NCBI RefSeq assembly: GCF_000803265.1
Contig: NW_014575407.1
Span: forward strand, 1-64,000
Reading direction: 5' to 3'
Source of the DNA: Ordospora colligata OC4
Taxonomy: Eukaryota; Microsporidia; Ordosporidae
Length of the DNA: 64,000 bases
In this document: positions 28,081 through 38,037 of the stretch, piece after piece
Position numbering within the stretch: the first letter of the stretch is position 1
Layout: every line of letters starts with the position of its first letter
Notes under the pieces: model-generated
What the model saw: the letters and a program-made list of their open reading frames with translations, nothing else
The model's database searches: none
What the model was told of the DNA's origin: nothing
Translations under genes and position numbers: made by a program

Positions 28081-30114
28081 ATGAACAATTACGATGCAAT
28101 CAACGATGAGATAAAGAACTTCCTGTGTCTTGCTGATAGGCAACCAGGTATAAAGAGCACTTTGGATAGAGAAAACACAGATGAAAGCAGTCTTCCGTTG
28201 CTAATTCGTCTTTTGACAAATCTCCAGAGTTTGTATGCTGATATCAACTCAAATCTTACTGCTGGCGACAGTGATGGACTGAAAAGTGTTCTTCTGAGCA
28301 GTGAGGTTAAGATGTCGCTTGTGAGTGAGTCTTTGATGAGGGTTCTGAAGGATGTATCTCAAGAAAAGTGTGAGCTGATGCAGAATGAAGAAGGGTACAA
28401 GGAAAAGATAAGGAGGCTATCTGAGGAGAAGACTAACCTTGAAATCAGAATAAATAAGTTTGAGAGCGATCTTGAGTTTGCAAACCGTGGAAATCAGGAG
28501 CTGAGTAGAATTATTAAGGATCAGAAGAGTAAGATACAAGGTTTTAAAGAAAAGGCAGATCTTGAGAAGAGGAATTGCGATAGCTTCAAAATGATTAACA
28601 GTGAGCTTGAGGTGCTGAGAAAGAAGGCACTTGAAAAGTGCGATGTATATGAAAAAGAAATAGGTGTTCTTAAGGAGCACATTAAGGACAGATCTGAGGA
28701 AATACTTAAGATGAAGGAAGTCATCAAACAGGGAGAAATGGAAAAGGATTCATTGAGTCGAAGAATTATTGGGATTGAGAAGGTTAATGAACAGCTTAGA
28801 AAGAAAATTGATATAAAGGACGATGCGCTTGAGTTGTGCAATTCTGAGCTTTCTAAGTTGATTTCAAAGGAAAAAAGAATAGAGAATGAGCTGGAAACAA
28901 TGAAAGAGAAGACTTCGTATTATGAAAAGCTTTACAAGGCAACCAACAGCCAGAATGAGTATCTTAACAGCCAACTAGCAAAGATGATAAGGGATAGTGG
29001 AAATAGAATTTTGATTCCTGAATATGATCCTGAAGCACGTCATGAAGTGACTGCTGTCGAGGATGAAAAAACAAGCAGAGCATCTGACAAGAGTTATTTG
29101 AAAAGACTAAATAAGTACAGGCGCAGAAGCAATCAACAAAAGGAGATTAATGAGAAACAGAGGATTGAGGTGCATGACCTGAGCATGATGGCAGATAAGT
29201 TGAAAGGAGAGGTCGCAAGGCTACAAGATGAAAGAGGCAAAACAATTGAAGCAAGCAACAGAATCACGAATGAGCTGATGAGCAAAGTGGAGAAATTACT
29301 AGAGCAGAGCAGAGAGTATCAAGGGATTATATACGAATTGAGAGCTGGTAAGCACACTAAAGAAAACAAGAACCATGGAGACGGAAATGAAAGTTTTAAG
29401 ACAGTGAATGATGGGGAAGATGAGTTTACGCTGAGCAAAAATTCTGAGAGGCAAGTACAATATGGAAATGATGAAGAGCTTAAATTTGAAAGTTTGATGC
29501 CTGTTACTCTTGAGAATGAATATGAAAGTGTGGAAGTAGATGCGGAGAATGGATATGACATAATAGGGAAGCGAAAGACAATAGAGCACGGAATAGGTGG
29601 TATAAGTTCTCGATTGAATGTGCCTATTGGAAAAGGAAGCGAGATCGGAGCAACAAAATCAGGAATCAATATCAACCTTCCTGAAAGCTTCTACAGTAGC
29701 TTAACACATGATGTGAATATAGATGTGAATGGTAAGGATAGAATGGGCTTTAGCAGGAAAGAATCAGGAAAGAATCAAAGATATATGAATGAAGAGGATA
29801 AGATTAAGCAAGGGATACTGACTGATCCGTTTGAGAGCGTGAACAATGTAAAGTATTTGAAGGAGGATGAGAAGATTGAGTCTGACAGCAGTGTGGCGTC
29901 TCCAAAGACTGTTCGCACAACATCTACGCTTCACTCGATGCTGAAGAAAACCGATGCATTGCAGGAAAGGTTTGACAGATTAGAGGGAAAACTTAAGGAA
30001 ATAAGGAGTAGCGACAAGGTTGATGAAGAAAAGATGCATGATCAGATACAGGCATATAAGAATTATTATTATTCTGACTTTTTAGACATATCTAACCAGT
30101 CTGATGTCATTTAA
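28081..30114 (+). CDS. Long coiled-coil protein, unknown function
   Basis: 677 residues from the ATG at 28081, which has CCC just upstream (tgtccctggATG). The frame extends back into the tRNA, so an earlier start is not credible. Residues about 75-350 are an almost continuous heptad coil rich in Lys, Glu and Leu. A short basic segment follows (SYLKRLNKYRRRSNQQKE, about 345), then a second coil to about 430. The last 200 residues are polar and probably unstructured, with one more short coil near 620-650. Candidates are a spindle-plaque, kinetochore or Golgi tether protein. I cannot choose. Confidence 0.8.
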   Translation: MNNYDAINDEIKNFLCLADRQPGIKSTLDRENTDESSLPLLIRLLTNLQSLYADINSNLTAGDSDGLKSVLLSSEVKMSLVSESLMRVLKDVSQEKCELMQNEEGYKEKIRRLSEEKTNLEIRINKFESDLEFANRGNQELSRIIKDQKSKIQGFKEKADLEKRNCDSFKMINSELEVLRKKALEKCDVYEKEIGVLKEHIKDRSEEILKMKEVIKQGEMEKDSLSRRIIGIEKVNEQLRKKIDIKDDALELCNSELSKLISKEKRIENELETMKEKTSYYEKLYKATNSQNEYLNSQLAKMIRDSGNRILIPEYDPEARHEVTAVEDEKTSRASDKSYLKRLNKYRRRSNQQKEINEKQRIEVHDLSMMADKLKGEVARLQDERGKTIEASNRITNELMSKVEKLLEQSREYQGIIYELRAGKHTKENKNHGDGNESFKTVNDGEDEFTLSKNSERQVQYGNDEELKFESLMPVTLENEYESVEVDAENGYDIIGKRKTIEHGIGGISSRLNVPIGKGSEIGATKSGININLPESFYSSLTHDVNIDVNGKDRMGFSRKESGKNQRYMNEEDKIKQGILTDPFESVNNVKYLKEDEKIESDSSVASPKTVRTTSTLHSMLKKTDALQERFDRLEGKLKEIRSSDKVDEEKMHDQIQAYKNYYYSDFLDISNQSDVI

Positions 30115-30334
30115 TATGATTATAACACTGTACATCTGATGATGGATTAGACACTAGATGAGAAGTGTACCTTATATGCCTGAATGTATATGAGCTGATT
30201 GGCTCGATAAAATGCTGGGGCGTTTGATATGTGGATGTATTATCAGGTGATTAGTATATGAATGTGATTGATGTGAGAAAGGAATGGAGATGAAAAGGGG
30301 CGATTAATATAAATTGTTTGTTGAGAAGAAGCCC

Positions 30335-31048
30335 ATGGACAAGGATACGATGAAGGACATACAAAGGTCAATTGCAATGAAGTTGAACAAGGTTGACTAT
30401 ACAGAGGTGAAGCTGGTGAATGGGTATGAGGATACAGAGAGTGTGTACAAGGGGTTCAGGGATAAACTGAAGGAGATAATTGAGAGTATTTCATGGCTGA
30501 AGACGTATGAGTATGGAGGCAGCACGATGAAGTCAGTGTATTCGAAGGTGAACCTGATTTCTTCGACGTCGAAGATTGGGAATTTTAGCAACCACGACAT
30601 ATATGAGACGAATGGTATGGTTGGACTAGAGCTGTCTAAGATCGGAGTGTCTTCTGGCCTGAGTGATATTGGAATGAAGTACTATCAGGCGTATGCAGAG
30701 ATATCTAAGTTGAAGGATGAGATGAACAAGAAGCTTGAGGAACAGATTAACAAGATATTGAAGTTGAGGGACAAGTCGAATATGATTGATAAGAGCCGTA
30801 AGAAGATAGTGAATCTGAGGTATGATCTTGAGATGGAAAGGAGATCCAAGTCCAATAAGACGCCAGACTCGACGAAGAAGGAAAGTGATATGGAGCAGGA
30901 GCTAGAGAACAGTGCGCTGAAGACGTTGAATGAGATGGAGCTTTTTGTTGGAAACAAAGGAATTTCAGGGGTGTTACAGAAGGTTGCAGAGGCACATTTA
31001 GAGTTTTGCGAAAAGAGTGCCAAGGCTCTAAAAGAATGTACAAGATGA
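30335..31048 (+). CDS. BAR-domain protein, Rvs161/Rvs167-like
   Basis: 237 residues. The ATG at 30335 follows CCC directly (aagcccATG), and the longer frame begins with TTG. The layout is that of an N-BAR three-helix bundle: an amphipathic start, helix VYKGFRDKLKEIIESISWLK, a helix with ELSKIGVSSGLSDIGMKYYQ, a long charged helix to RKKIVNLRYDLEMERR, and a terminal helix. Rvs proteins bend membrane during endocytosis with actin patches. There is no SH3 domain, as in Rvs161. Confidence 0.65.
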   Translation: MDKDTMKDIQRSIAMKLNKVDYTEVKLVNGYEDTESVYKGFRDKLKEIIESISWLKTYEYGGSTMKSVYSKVNLISSTSKIGNFSNHDIYETNGMVGLELSKIGVSSGLSDIGMKYYQAYAEISKLKDEMNKKLEEQINKILKLRDKSNMIDKSRKKIVNLRYDLEMERRSKSNKTPDSTKKESDMEQELENSALKTLNEMELFVGNKGISGVLQKVAEAHLEFCEKSAKALKECTR

Positions 31049-31137
31049 AGGAAGTACTAGGGCGAAGAAGGAAAGGTAGAAGATGTGCTCTTGAATAAAT
31101 TGTTTTATTGGATTTTTCTGAAGTTAATTTGTTTGGT

Positions 31138-31668
31138 TTATGAAGCAGCGAGGTTTGATGGTTTCTGGATGATGTCACTGTGTGATACTTCTCTCATAGG
31201 ATTCATACTTGACTTTGGATGGCCATAATCGCAGTCTGGACCTTTTGGACAGAATCCCAGGAAGTAATTGTAGCACAATTTTTTCCGTATGTGTTTATTC
31301 TTGCATGATGAGCCATTTCTACAGAAACCGCGGTTATACCAAGCGCATTCTTTAGATAAACTGTTTGGATCTATGTGGATGTAATTGCATTCTGGATTCA
31401 TGCATTCGCCATAGCTGCTGAAGAAATAACACTCAGGCATCTTTGAAAGATCGTATTCATGCATGAATTCGCATTTAATTCCCTTTTTACAAAGTCCACG
31501 TAACCAGTGCTTACATACAACAGCGCTACTGAGCTTCACATGTTGTTTTGAACAATTTCTGTTTTTACAAGAGTTTGTTTGGTATGGCATGCAATATATT
31601 TCACACTCTTCGCGCAATCCAAGTCTATTTGTAATGTACTTTTCGAAGTAGAATTCTGGTTCTGCCAT
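31138..31668 (-). CDS. YTH1: CPSF30/YTH1, polyadenylation factor with five CCCH fingers
   Basis: 176 residues from MAEPEFYFEKYI, with CCCC upstream (ccccacaaATG). The longer frame starts at 31710. Five CCCH zinc fingers can be counted: CMPYQTNSCKNRNCSKQH, CKHWLRGLCKKGIKCEFMH, CYFFSSYGECMNPECNYIH, CAWYNRGFCRNGSSCKNKH and CYNYFLGFCPKGPDCDYGH. This is the core of Yth1/CPSF30, which reads the AAUAAA signal with WDR33/Pfs2. Its presence implies standard cleavage and polyadenylation. Slightly shorter than yeast Yth1 (208). Confidence 0.93.
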   Translation of the reverse strand: MAEPEFYFEKYITNRLGLREECEIYCMPYQTNSCKNRNCSKQHVKLSSAVVCKHWLRGLCKKGIKCEFMHEYDLSKMPECYFFSSYGECMNPECNYIHIDPNSLSKECAWYNRGFCRNGSSCKNKHIRKKLCYNYFLGFCPKGPDCDYGHPKSSMNPMREVSHSDIIQKPSNLAAS

Positions 31669-31747
31669 TTGTGGGGAGTGTATATGAGGTGATTTGGAAG
31701 TTTGGCGCAATGTACGTGTGTTAAATTCTGCAAAATAATACCCCTAT

Positions 31748-32203
31748 ATGAAGATTGGAGCCATTGTGATGATGTGCCTGCCATTAGTTGTGATGTGTAC
31801 ACCTGAGGTTTCTCAATGTAATTACACAGCTCTTGTCAACAGAGCAAGGGGATGCTGTGAAAACATGTACAGGCAAGGCCTGGTATATTTCAAGAAAGCA
31901 CAGCAAGCGTTTGAGACGGCGAAAGATAAGTTACACACCAGGATGAATGAAGCAATGACACCGAAGAGCACGGAGTCTAGAAGCTCGTCTGCGCTTAATG
32001 AAGAGAATGGAGAGGAATCAGCCAGCAAGCCATTTGACCTGACTGAGGAGGACATCAAGAAGATGCTTGACGACATTATGAAGCAGTTTGCAGGGCATAC
32101 TGGAAGTAATGATGTAGAAGAGAAAAAGGATGAAGATGCCAAGCCTGAGGAGAATGTTGCATCTGCTGGCAATCATGAAAAGGATGGAGCGCAAGAGCTG
32201 TAG
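31748..32203 (+). CDS. Small secreted acidic protein, unknown function
   Basis: 151 residues. Residues 1-17 form a signal peptide (MKIGAIVMMCLPLVVMC). CCC lies upstream (atacccctatATG). The mature part has four Cys or fewer near its start (QCNYT, RGCCENMY), a helical middle and an acidic tail. It ends in AQEL, which is loosely like ER-retrieval tails but not a canonical KDEL/HDEL. Candidates are a spore wall, polar tube or host-directed protein. The evidence is only the signal peptide. Confidence 0.7.
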   Translation: MKIGAIVMMCLPLVVMCTPEVSQCNYTALVNRARGCCENMYRQGLVYFKKAQQAFETAKDKLHTRMNEAMTPKSTESRSSSALNEENGEESASKPFDLTEEDIKKMLDDIMKQFAGHTGSNDVEEKKDEDAKPEENVASAGNHEKDGAQEL

Positions 32204-32366
32204 TATGCTTGCGCAGTTGAGGTTTGCGGCGAATTGATGAATAAAAAATTCAAGATGTATTGTTTTATGTTTATGATAGAATGAAAGGACATAAGGTGCT
32301 TTTAAGTATGTCTGTCCAGTTTAGTGTAGATGGAAATGTGTGATAATATGTGCGATCCCTCCCTAG

Positions 32367-33575
32367 ATGATTGATGAAGATGACAGCTGGGAAGAGGCAG
32401 TTGAGGAACATGCAGCTGAAGAGATTGAGCAGCCCGATGTTGTGATGAAGAGTATGAATGATATGAAGATTGAGATGCTACACAAGATATTGTGGGTATT
32501 TGTAAGAGTGCTAAAGAAAGTAGATAGACCTGATATTAATGAGACAATTGATTTTCATATTCTTGAGCGATTAAAAATATATGCACAGAAAAAAGAGCTT
32601 GAAGATGAGGTTCTGAGGATGATATTGTTGTTTAGGCTGTGCACTGTGTTTGGTATTGCAAGCAGAATATACATTGTTCTTGCGGATGAGATTGAGTGTT
32701 TTGTAGAGTGCAAGGTTCTGAACATGGTTAGCAAGCATCACAAGATTTACAATGCATGTGTGGTGTCTATTGATGCAATGTTCAGAGTAGTGGATCAATC
32801 GTATTATTTTTCATCATGCACAAAACAGCGCCTGGCAGTGAAGTATGCAATTAGAAAGATTGAAGAAGCAGAGATCTACAAAGCAATTGAATTGGATGAG
32901 AATGGAATGGTTAAGTGTTTTGATGATCTTGACAATGAAAGAATGCGAATTATTCCTAAGACTGTAGAAATGTTCAGAAGACACCCGAGATACATTGTTG
33001 AATCAATGCTGCGATGGAATGAATGTATCTATCCCAAAAGAACAGCAAGTCAAAAGTTCAAGGGAGAAACTGTGTATCTACGAGAGTGTGTAGTGAGGCT
33101 GAAAACCAAAGAGCAGCTGTATAAAGTTGGAAAGGATGTTGAAGGAATCAAGCCTTATAGGATTGTAAAGAAGGTGCAAGGCGCTGTTAGGTTGTATGCA
33201 CCATGGCAAGGCAAGGATCTTGTAGTAGAGGGATTTGGAGAGTCAATGTATCAAGAGTATTTCCATGTGAACTTTATTCCAAAAGAGTGTGTTTATATTG
33301 GAAATGATTATGCAAGGGAAATTGCATACATGCTTGGGTTTCCTTATAGGATATGTTTCCATGGGTTTTCAAGACGCATGCCTGTCAACAAAGGAATATT
33401 TCTTGAAAAGAAGAATTTGTATGTGTTTTCGAATTTTCTGCATGAATATTGTGCATATATGGAGAAGAATGAGAGACATGCAAAGATTATGCTAGAGTTT
33501 ATCAGATGGAGAAAGATGATCAGAGTTGCACAAAGATACCTTGCGATCAGGAAACACCTGGGGCTTGGTATGTGA
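32367..33575 (+). CDS. RAD4: RAD4/XPC, DNA damage recognition in nucleotide excision repair
   Basis: 402 residues. The C-terminal half carries the Rad4 BHD domains: RRHPRYIVESMLRWNECIYP, GETVYLRECVVRLKTKEQLY and KPYRIVKKVQGAVRLYAPWQ, then FHVNFIPKECVYIG and YRICFHGFSRRMPVNKGIFL. Rad4/XPC inserts beta hairpins at damaged DNA and recruits TFIIH, one of whose subunits (TFB2) is encoded at 59,026. The N-terminal transglutaminase-like part is much reduced compared with yeast Rad4 (754 residues). Confidence 0.87.
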   Translation: MIDEDDSWEEAVEEHAAEEIEQPDVVMKSMNDMKIEMLHKILWVFVRVLKKVDRPDINETIDFHILERLKIYAQKKELEDEVLRMILLFRLCTVFGIASRIYIVLADEIECFVECKVLNMVSKHHKIYNACVVSIDAMFRVVDQSYYFSSCTKQRLAVKYAIRKIEEAEIYKAIELDENGMVKCFDDLDNERMRIIPKTVEMFRRHPRYIVESMLRWNECIYPKRTASQKFKGETVYLRECVVRLKTKEQLYKVGKDVEGIKPYRIVKKVQGAVRLYAPWQGKDLVVEGFGESMYQEYFHVNFIPKECVYIGNDYAREIAYMLGFPYRICFHGFSRRMPVNKGIFLEKKNLYVFSNFLHEYCAYMEKNERHAKIMLEFIRWRKMIRVAQRYLAIRKHLGLGM

Positions 33576-33641
33576 TAGTGGATAGGATATATGAAATTGT
33601 TGTGTTTGGGCGTCAGGCGTACATAAAGAAAAAAAAAAACA

Positions 33642-33646
33642 CCCCC
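33642..33646 (+). promoter_or_regulatory. C-run start signal of the actin gene
   Basis: CCCCC lies one base before the actin ATG and after a run of ten or more A residues (33629-33639). It is the clearest case in this window of the C-rich signal found just upstream of most starts here. Confidence 0.6.
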
Positions 33647-33647
33647 A

Positions 33648-34775
33648 ATGTCTGAGATGGCCCAAGCGCTTGTTATTGATATTGGATCTGGAGTGGTGAA
33701 GTCTGGGTTTGCAGGAGATGATGCACCAAGGGCGGTGTTTCCAAGTATAGTTGGAAGACCGAAGCACAAAGGAGTAATGGTTGGAATGGGACAGAAGGAT
33801 GCATATGTTGGAGATGAGGCACAGACAAAGAGAGGGATTTTGCAGATAAAGTATCCTATTGAGCATGGAATAGTGAATGATTGGGATGATATGGAGAAGA
33901 TATGGCACCACACGTTCTACAATGAGCTGAGGGTTGCACCTGAAGAGCATCCGGTGCTTCTTACCGAGGCACCGCTTAATCCGAAGGCGAACAGAGAGAA
34001 GATTACACAGATTATGTTTGAGACGTTCAATGTGCCGTCATTCTACATTTCGATTCAGGCTGTTTTGTCATTGTATGCAAGTGGAAGAACGACAGGAATA
34101 GTGTTTGACTCTGGAGATGGAGTATCGCATGTAGTTCCGATATATGAGGGATATTCGCTTCCATATGCAATTAGCAGGATTGACCTTGCAGGAAGGGACT
34201 TGACTGACTACTTGCAGCTGATTCTGACAGAGAGCGGAAACTCGTTTACAACGACTGCTGAGAGAGAGATAGTGAGGGATATTAAGGAAAAGCTTTGCTA
34301 TGTGTCGTTGAACTACGAGGAGGACATGAGGAATACTGAGCACCTGGCTTCTATAACAAAGACATATGAGATGCCTGATGGGCAGATGATATCGATTGGT
34401 AACGAGCGATTCAGAGCACCTGAGCTTTTGTTCCAGCCGAAGCTTACTGGAAGGGAGTTGAAGGGAATCCACCAAACGATCTATGACTCGATCATGAAGT
34501 GTGATGTGGACATAAGGAAGGAGTTGTATGGAAATATTGTTCTTTCTGGAGGGACAACAATGTATCCGGGGCTTGCCGAGAGGATCCACAACGAGATCAA
34601 GGCACTTGCGCCGCCTACGATCAAGCTTGGAGTTGTTGCACCACCTGAGAGAAAGTACAGTGTATGGATAGGAGGATCGATATTGGCATCGCTGTCTACA
34701 TTCCAACAGATGTGGGTTACAAAGGCCGAGTATCAGGAATGTGGACCATCGATTGTTCACAGAAAATGCTTCTGA
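33648..34775 (+). CDS. ACT1: Actin
   Basis: 375 residues, the standard actin length. [20 protein letters not shown] at the start (usual [19 protein letters not shown]), [40 protein letters not shown] and ending in HRKCF. Differences from fungal actin (DIGSG for DNGSG, several substitutions in subdomain 2 and 4) indicate a fast-evolving copy typical of microsporidia. Cytoskeletal. No intron. Confidence 0.98.
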
Positions 34776-34924
34776 TTAAAACATTTGGGTTTTTGTTGTA
34801 TGTGTAATGTTGTGTTAGATTAGGAGATCTGGATATATGTATTGATCCGAGATAGGAAGCAATCATTTAGTTGATAGATGAAATCAATCAAGCTCATTAA
34901 AGTAAACATTTTTCGTTTGTTTAT

Positions 34925-35578
34925 ATGTTTGGGAAGGATGAGAAGTATGGTAGTATGAATTCAATATCAAAATATGCAGATGACGATACTAGAGTGGACT
35001 TTTGTGAAAGCATGGATGAGCAATGCAGAAAGGGAAGACGTCCGGGAGTGTCATATGCAGATTTGATAACAGAGGCGATTGAAAGCAGTGTAGAAGGAAT
35101 GCTAACACTCAAAGAAATATATTCTTATATTGCATTGAAGCATCCATACTTTTCTCTCAAGAAAACGGGCTGGCAAAACTCTATTAGGCACAACCTGAGT
35201 CTCAACAAGTCGTTCTACAAAGTCCCAAGGACATCTGTAAATCCGGGTAAAGGCTCATTCTGGAAGATTAACTATGAGTTCCAAAGCAATAAGAGCACAC
35301 AGAGAAACTGTAAGCCCAGGAATAAATATCCATTCAATGCCAATCGCACCGCAAGCCTAGGAAAAGGCATCAATTCAATTTCTGAGCTTCTTGGATCCCA
35401 GCAGGGATTTTTTGATAACATTGGTGTTACCGATGTTCCATTTGAGAGGCACACGACAATATTCGACGGAAACCTGACAAGTCTTGGGGATTGTCTTGAC
35501 CAAGCATACCAAAAGGAGTATTATCAGGAACATGCAGAAGACTCGTCGTGTTCAAATTATATCTTCTCGTTCAAATAA
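34925..35578 (+). CDS. Forkhead transcription factor
   Basis: 217 residues. A fork head domain covers about residues 42-122: GVSYADLITEAIESSVEGML, TLKEIYSYIALKHPYFSLKK, WQNSIRHNLSLNKSFYKVPR and GKGSFWKINYEF, including the recognition helix NSIRHNLSLN. The flanks are polar. Fungal members such as Hcm1 and Fkh1/2 control cell-cycle genes. The paralogue type cannot be assigned by eye. No FHA domain is present, so it is closer to Hcm1 than to Fkh1/2. A Met at 34958 is a possible alternative start. Confidence 0.92.
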   Translation: MFGKDEKYGSMNSISKYADDDTRVDFCESMDEQCRKGRRPGVSYADLITEAIESSVEGMLTLKEIYSYIALKHPYFSLKKTGWQNSIRHNLSLNKSFYKVPRTSVNPGKGSFWKINYEFQSNKSTQRNCKPRNKYPFNANRTASLGKGINSISELLGSQQGFFDNIGVTDVPFERHTTIFDGNLTSLGDCLDQAYQKEYYQEHAEDSSCSNYIFSFK

Positions 35579-35696
35579 CAAACAAATAAATCAAATTAGA
35601 TGTATATTTTGGTTTGTATTACTTGTGAATTATTTAGGTTGGCTATGGTGTTCTTTAGTAATGCTAGTATTTGATTGCGTGATGGCGGCCCCTGTG

Positions 35697-36254
35697 ATGA
35701 GTGCAAAAGTAACTGTTGTTTTAGAAGATGCGGTTCCTGTATTTGATGAACGGGACAAGGAGTGTGTTGGCATGTTTAAGCTGCATAGGGTTCTCAAATC
35801 AATACTTGGGTCAGCATTGAGTAAGTCTGGAAATCTTCAGATATACATCCACTCTACAAAAAACGTTCTAATCGAGATGAGTCATCTTTTTGACATTCCT
35901 GATGATCCTAGTGAGTTCAATGAAGTAATGCATTATCTGTTGCGAAGATACTCTGTTAAAGCAGCAAATGGAGTGTTTCTTGCAAAGGTAATAAAAAATC
36001 CAATAGAAAGCCATTTGCCACCAAAAAGCATGCGCATGAAGCTTTGTTCTCGTGGAAATAGGATAAACATTGATGATATGAAGGCTTCTATTGAAAATGG
36101 TGTTGTTTTTTTTATAATTATGGATGCTGAAGAGAATCGAGGCATTGAAAATGAAGATAATATTTGTGTAAGTGTATCCAGCTATAAACTTTCTGTTGAA
36201 AATTGCTGTATGAAGCTGGCATATATGCTTGAAGAGATACTTGCTGTTTTCTAG
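35697..36254 (+). CDS. EMG1: EMG1/NEP1, 18S rRNA pseudouridine N1-methyltransferase
   Basis: 185 residues from the ATG at 35697, where ggcccctgtgATG supplies the signal. The open frame extends back into the forkhead gene but that part is not coding-like. EMG1 blocks: FKLHRVLKSILGSALSKSGN, LQIYIHSTKNVLIEMSHLFD, RYSVKAANGVFLAKVIKNPI and ESHLPP, ending with the VSVSSYKLS strand of the SPOUT knot. It methylates a hypermodified pseudouridine near the decoding site and is also needed for 40S assembly. The N-terminus is shorter than yeast Emg1 (252). Confidence 0.93.
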   Translation: MSAKVTVVLEDAVPVFDERDKECVGMFKLHRVLKSILGSALSKSGNLQIYIHSTKNVLIEMSHLFDIPDDPSEFNEVMHYLLRRYSVKAANGVFLAKVIKNPIESHLPPKSMRMKLCSRGNRINIDDMKASIENGVVFFIIMDAEENRGIENEDNICVSVSSYKLSVENCCMKLAYMLEEILAVF

Positions 36255-36419
36255 TTGCATGTGATTTCTTAATTGATTGGTTTGTATTTTGGTTTCGTTA
36301 TGCTTTGGATCATACGTTTATGATATACAAACAATTTGCTAAGCATATAAAACATCAAAAAGGCTAAAACAAGTGTTTCGATAGGAATTGTTTTATAACA
36401 CCATAGAGATTAGTTTACA

Positions 36420-37214
36420 ATGCTAATTAGAAAGCTGATGCTGCTTAGTGTAGCATTCAGATTAGGGAAGGGAGAGGTGTACATTCCTCGAGTAGAGTCA
36501 TTAAATACAGCAGTTCTGGGCACTACATCGATCATGAATCCTATGATTCCAAAAGCTGATCCTTCGACGCCATTATCAGCACCGCAGGCTTCAGCCCAGG
36601 CATGTTACATGTATCAAGGAAACACTCCACCACCAGAATGTACGATCTACTTTCCAGGCGCTAAGCCCACAATGTCTTTACAGCATAATGGCAATGGATT
36701 CATACCTAAAGAATATGCTAAGGATCAATTTATGCAAGCTTCGCTAAATGCAAGTAAGATGAACGTGAACTATCCGTATTACTTTTCTATGTCTAATACA
36801 AAATCAGCTCCGTATTTAGATCCAAATGACATGGTGAATGGCAATGAAATCTTTCCTAAGCTTCCAGATCCGTATCCAATGTTACAAGATATACAAAAGC
36901 TGATGACTGATATTGAAGAAAGAAAAGATATTCTGTCTGACAAGCTGTTTGATGTGGAAGCAAACATACTTAGAGCAAAGGAGTACTTCAAGGATATTAT
37001 ATACAAACTTAAAAGACTAGAGGAAACACTGAAGAATCTTCTTCACAGGATAGACACGGCAAAGGCTAAGGACACAGTATACAATTACATTATTAAGTAT
37101 GTCAACACTAGCAAGAAGGCATACGAAAGTATAAAGATTTATTGTAATCTGAAGAAGTGGATGCAGGAGATGATGCAAAATATTCCTGTAATCTCTGATA
37201 AGCCTCAAAAATAA
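36420..37214 (+). CDS. Secreted protein with helical C-terminus, unknown function
   Basis: 264 residues. The N-terminus (MLIRKLMLLSVAFRLGKGEV) is a probable signal peptide cleaved near residue 18. Residues 40-130 are rich in Pro, Ala, Ser and Met (KADPSTPLSAPQASAQACYM, NTPPPECTIYFPGAKP), without charge clusters. Residues 155-250 are a long helical region (DIQKLMTDIEERKDILSDKL). Pro-rich secreted proteins with a coiled tail occur among polar tube and spore wall proteins, but I see no specific match. Confidence 0.7.
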   Translation: MLIRKLMLLSVAFRLGKGEVYIPRVESLNTAVLGTTSIMNPMIPKADPSTPLSAPQASAQACYMYQGNTPPPECTIYFPGAKPTMSLQHNGNGFIPKEYAKDQFMQASLNASKMNVNYPYYFSMSNTKSAPYLDPNDMVNGNEIFPKLPDPYPMLQDIQKLMTDIEERKDILSDKLFDVEANILRAKEYFKDIIYKLKRLEETLKNLLHRIDTAKAKDTVYNYIIKYVNTSKKAYESIKIYCNLKKWMQEMMQNIPVISDKPQK

Positions 37215-37226
37215 ACATTCCTATTC

Positions 37227-37766
37227 CTATCTTTTTGGCTCAAGACTTTTTCTGAACTCATTGAATACATCCATCATAAATCCAAGGTTACTGTTATCTT
37301 CAATTTTACTTGTGCTCTGTTTTTTTCTCTGTATTGAAAATGGATTGAATTTCTTCTTTTCCATCATCTTGATTACGAAAGAGTTCAGCATCCACATGGA
37401 GTCTGTCATTCTGCTCCTGTAGATAGAATAGTTTGTAGGTGCTGAGTATACATATCCATGCATTATGTAGTAAATGCCGAGCATCTCTACATGTGTTATG
37501 TGATTGTATGTTTTGGATATAATGAATAGTGTTTTTTCTGTGTTGACGCTCATGACTTCATAGAAAATCCCTGCCATTGTCGAAAGTGTGGCTTTGTTGT
37601 ACTCCAATCCTCTGAATTGTGTTTGCATTCTCAATATCTCGTTGTTGCACGACTTGTCATAGAAAGGCGATCCAGAAAAGTATTCCAGGATGTTTCCCTC
37701 ATCAAGTGGCCTTGAGCTGAGGAACTGTTGATCTACAAAGCTAATGCTTTCCTCACCTCCTTCCAT
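37227..37766 (-). CDS. MED6: MED6, Mediator head subunit
   Basis: 179 residues from MEGGEESISF. The longer frame starts with TTG at 37781, and CCC sits directly against this ATG. Med6 blocks: LDEGNILEYFSGSPFYDKSC followed by NNEILRMQ, LSTMAGIFYEV, FIISKTYNHI, and YYIMHGYVYSAPTNYSIYRS. Med6 sits in the Mediator head and is one of the most conserved subunits, linking activators to RNA polymerase II. Its 3' end is 12 bases from that of the convergent gene at 36420-37214. Confidence 0.9.
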   Translation of the reverse strand: MEGGEESISFVDQQFLSSRPLDEGNILEYFSGSPFYDKSCNNEILRMQTQFRGLEYNKATLSTMAGIFYEVMSVNTEKTLFIISKTYNHITHVEMLGIYYIMHGYVYSAPTNYSIYRSRMTDSMWMLNSFVIKMMEKKKFNPFSIQRKKQSTSKIEDNSNLGFMMDVFNEFRKSLEPKR

Positions 37767-38037
37767 GGGATCAATAATCAACCTTACATCAATACTGCAA
37801 GGTATAATGAGTAAAAACTACTCAATCCATTGAAATACCAAATACATAGACTACCACAATATACAAACTATACATGTCTATAGAACAACCTGTGATTAAT
37901 AATATGCTTATTGGCTCACCAATTCTTATACATTCATATTAACACTGGTATTTTACAAGATAATACACAGGAAACATAATTATTTAATATTGTAGTTGCT
38001 CATGTTCATACTCATGCTCATGACATGTTTGTTCAGT

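Noticed and set aside
34068..34760. 230-residue minus-strand frame
   Set aside because: Antisense to actin.
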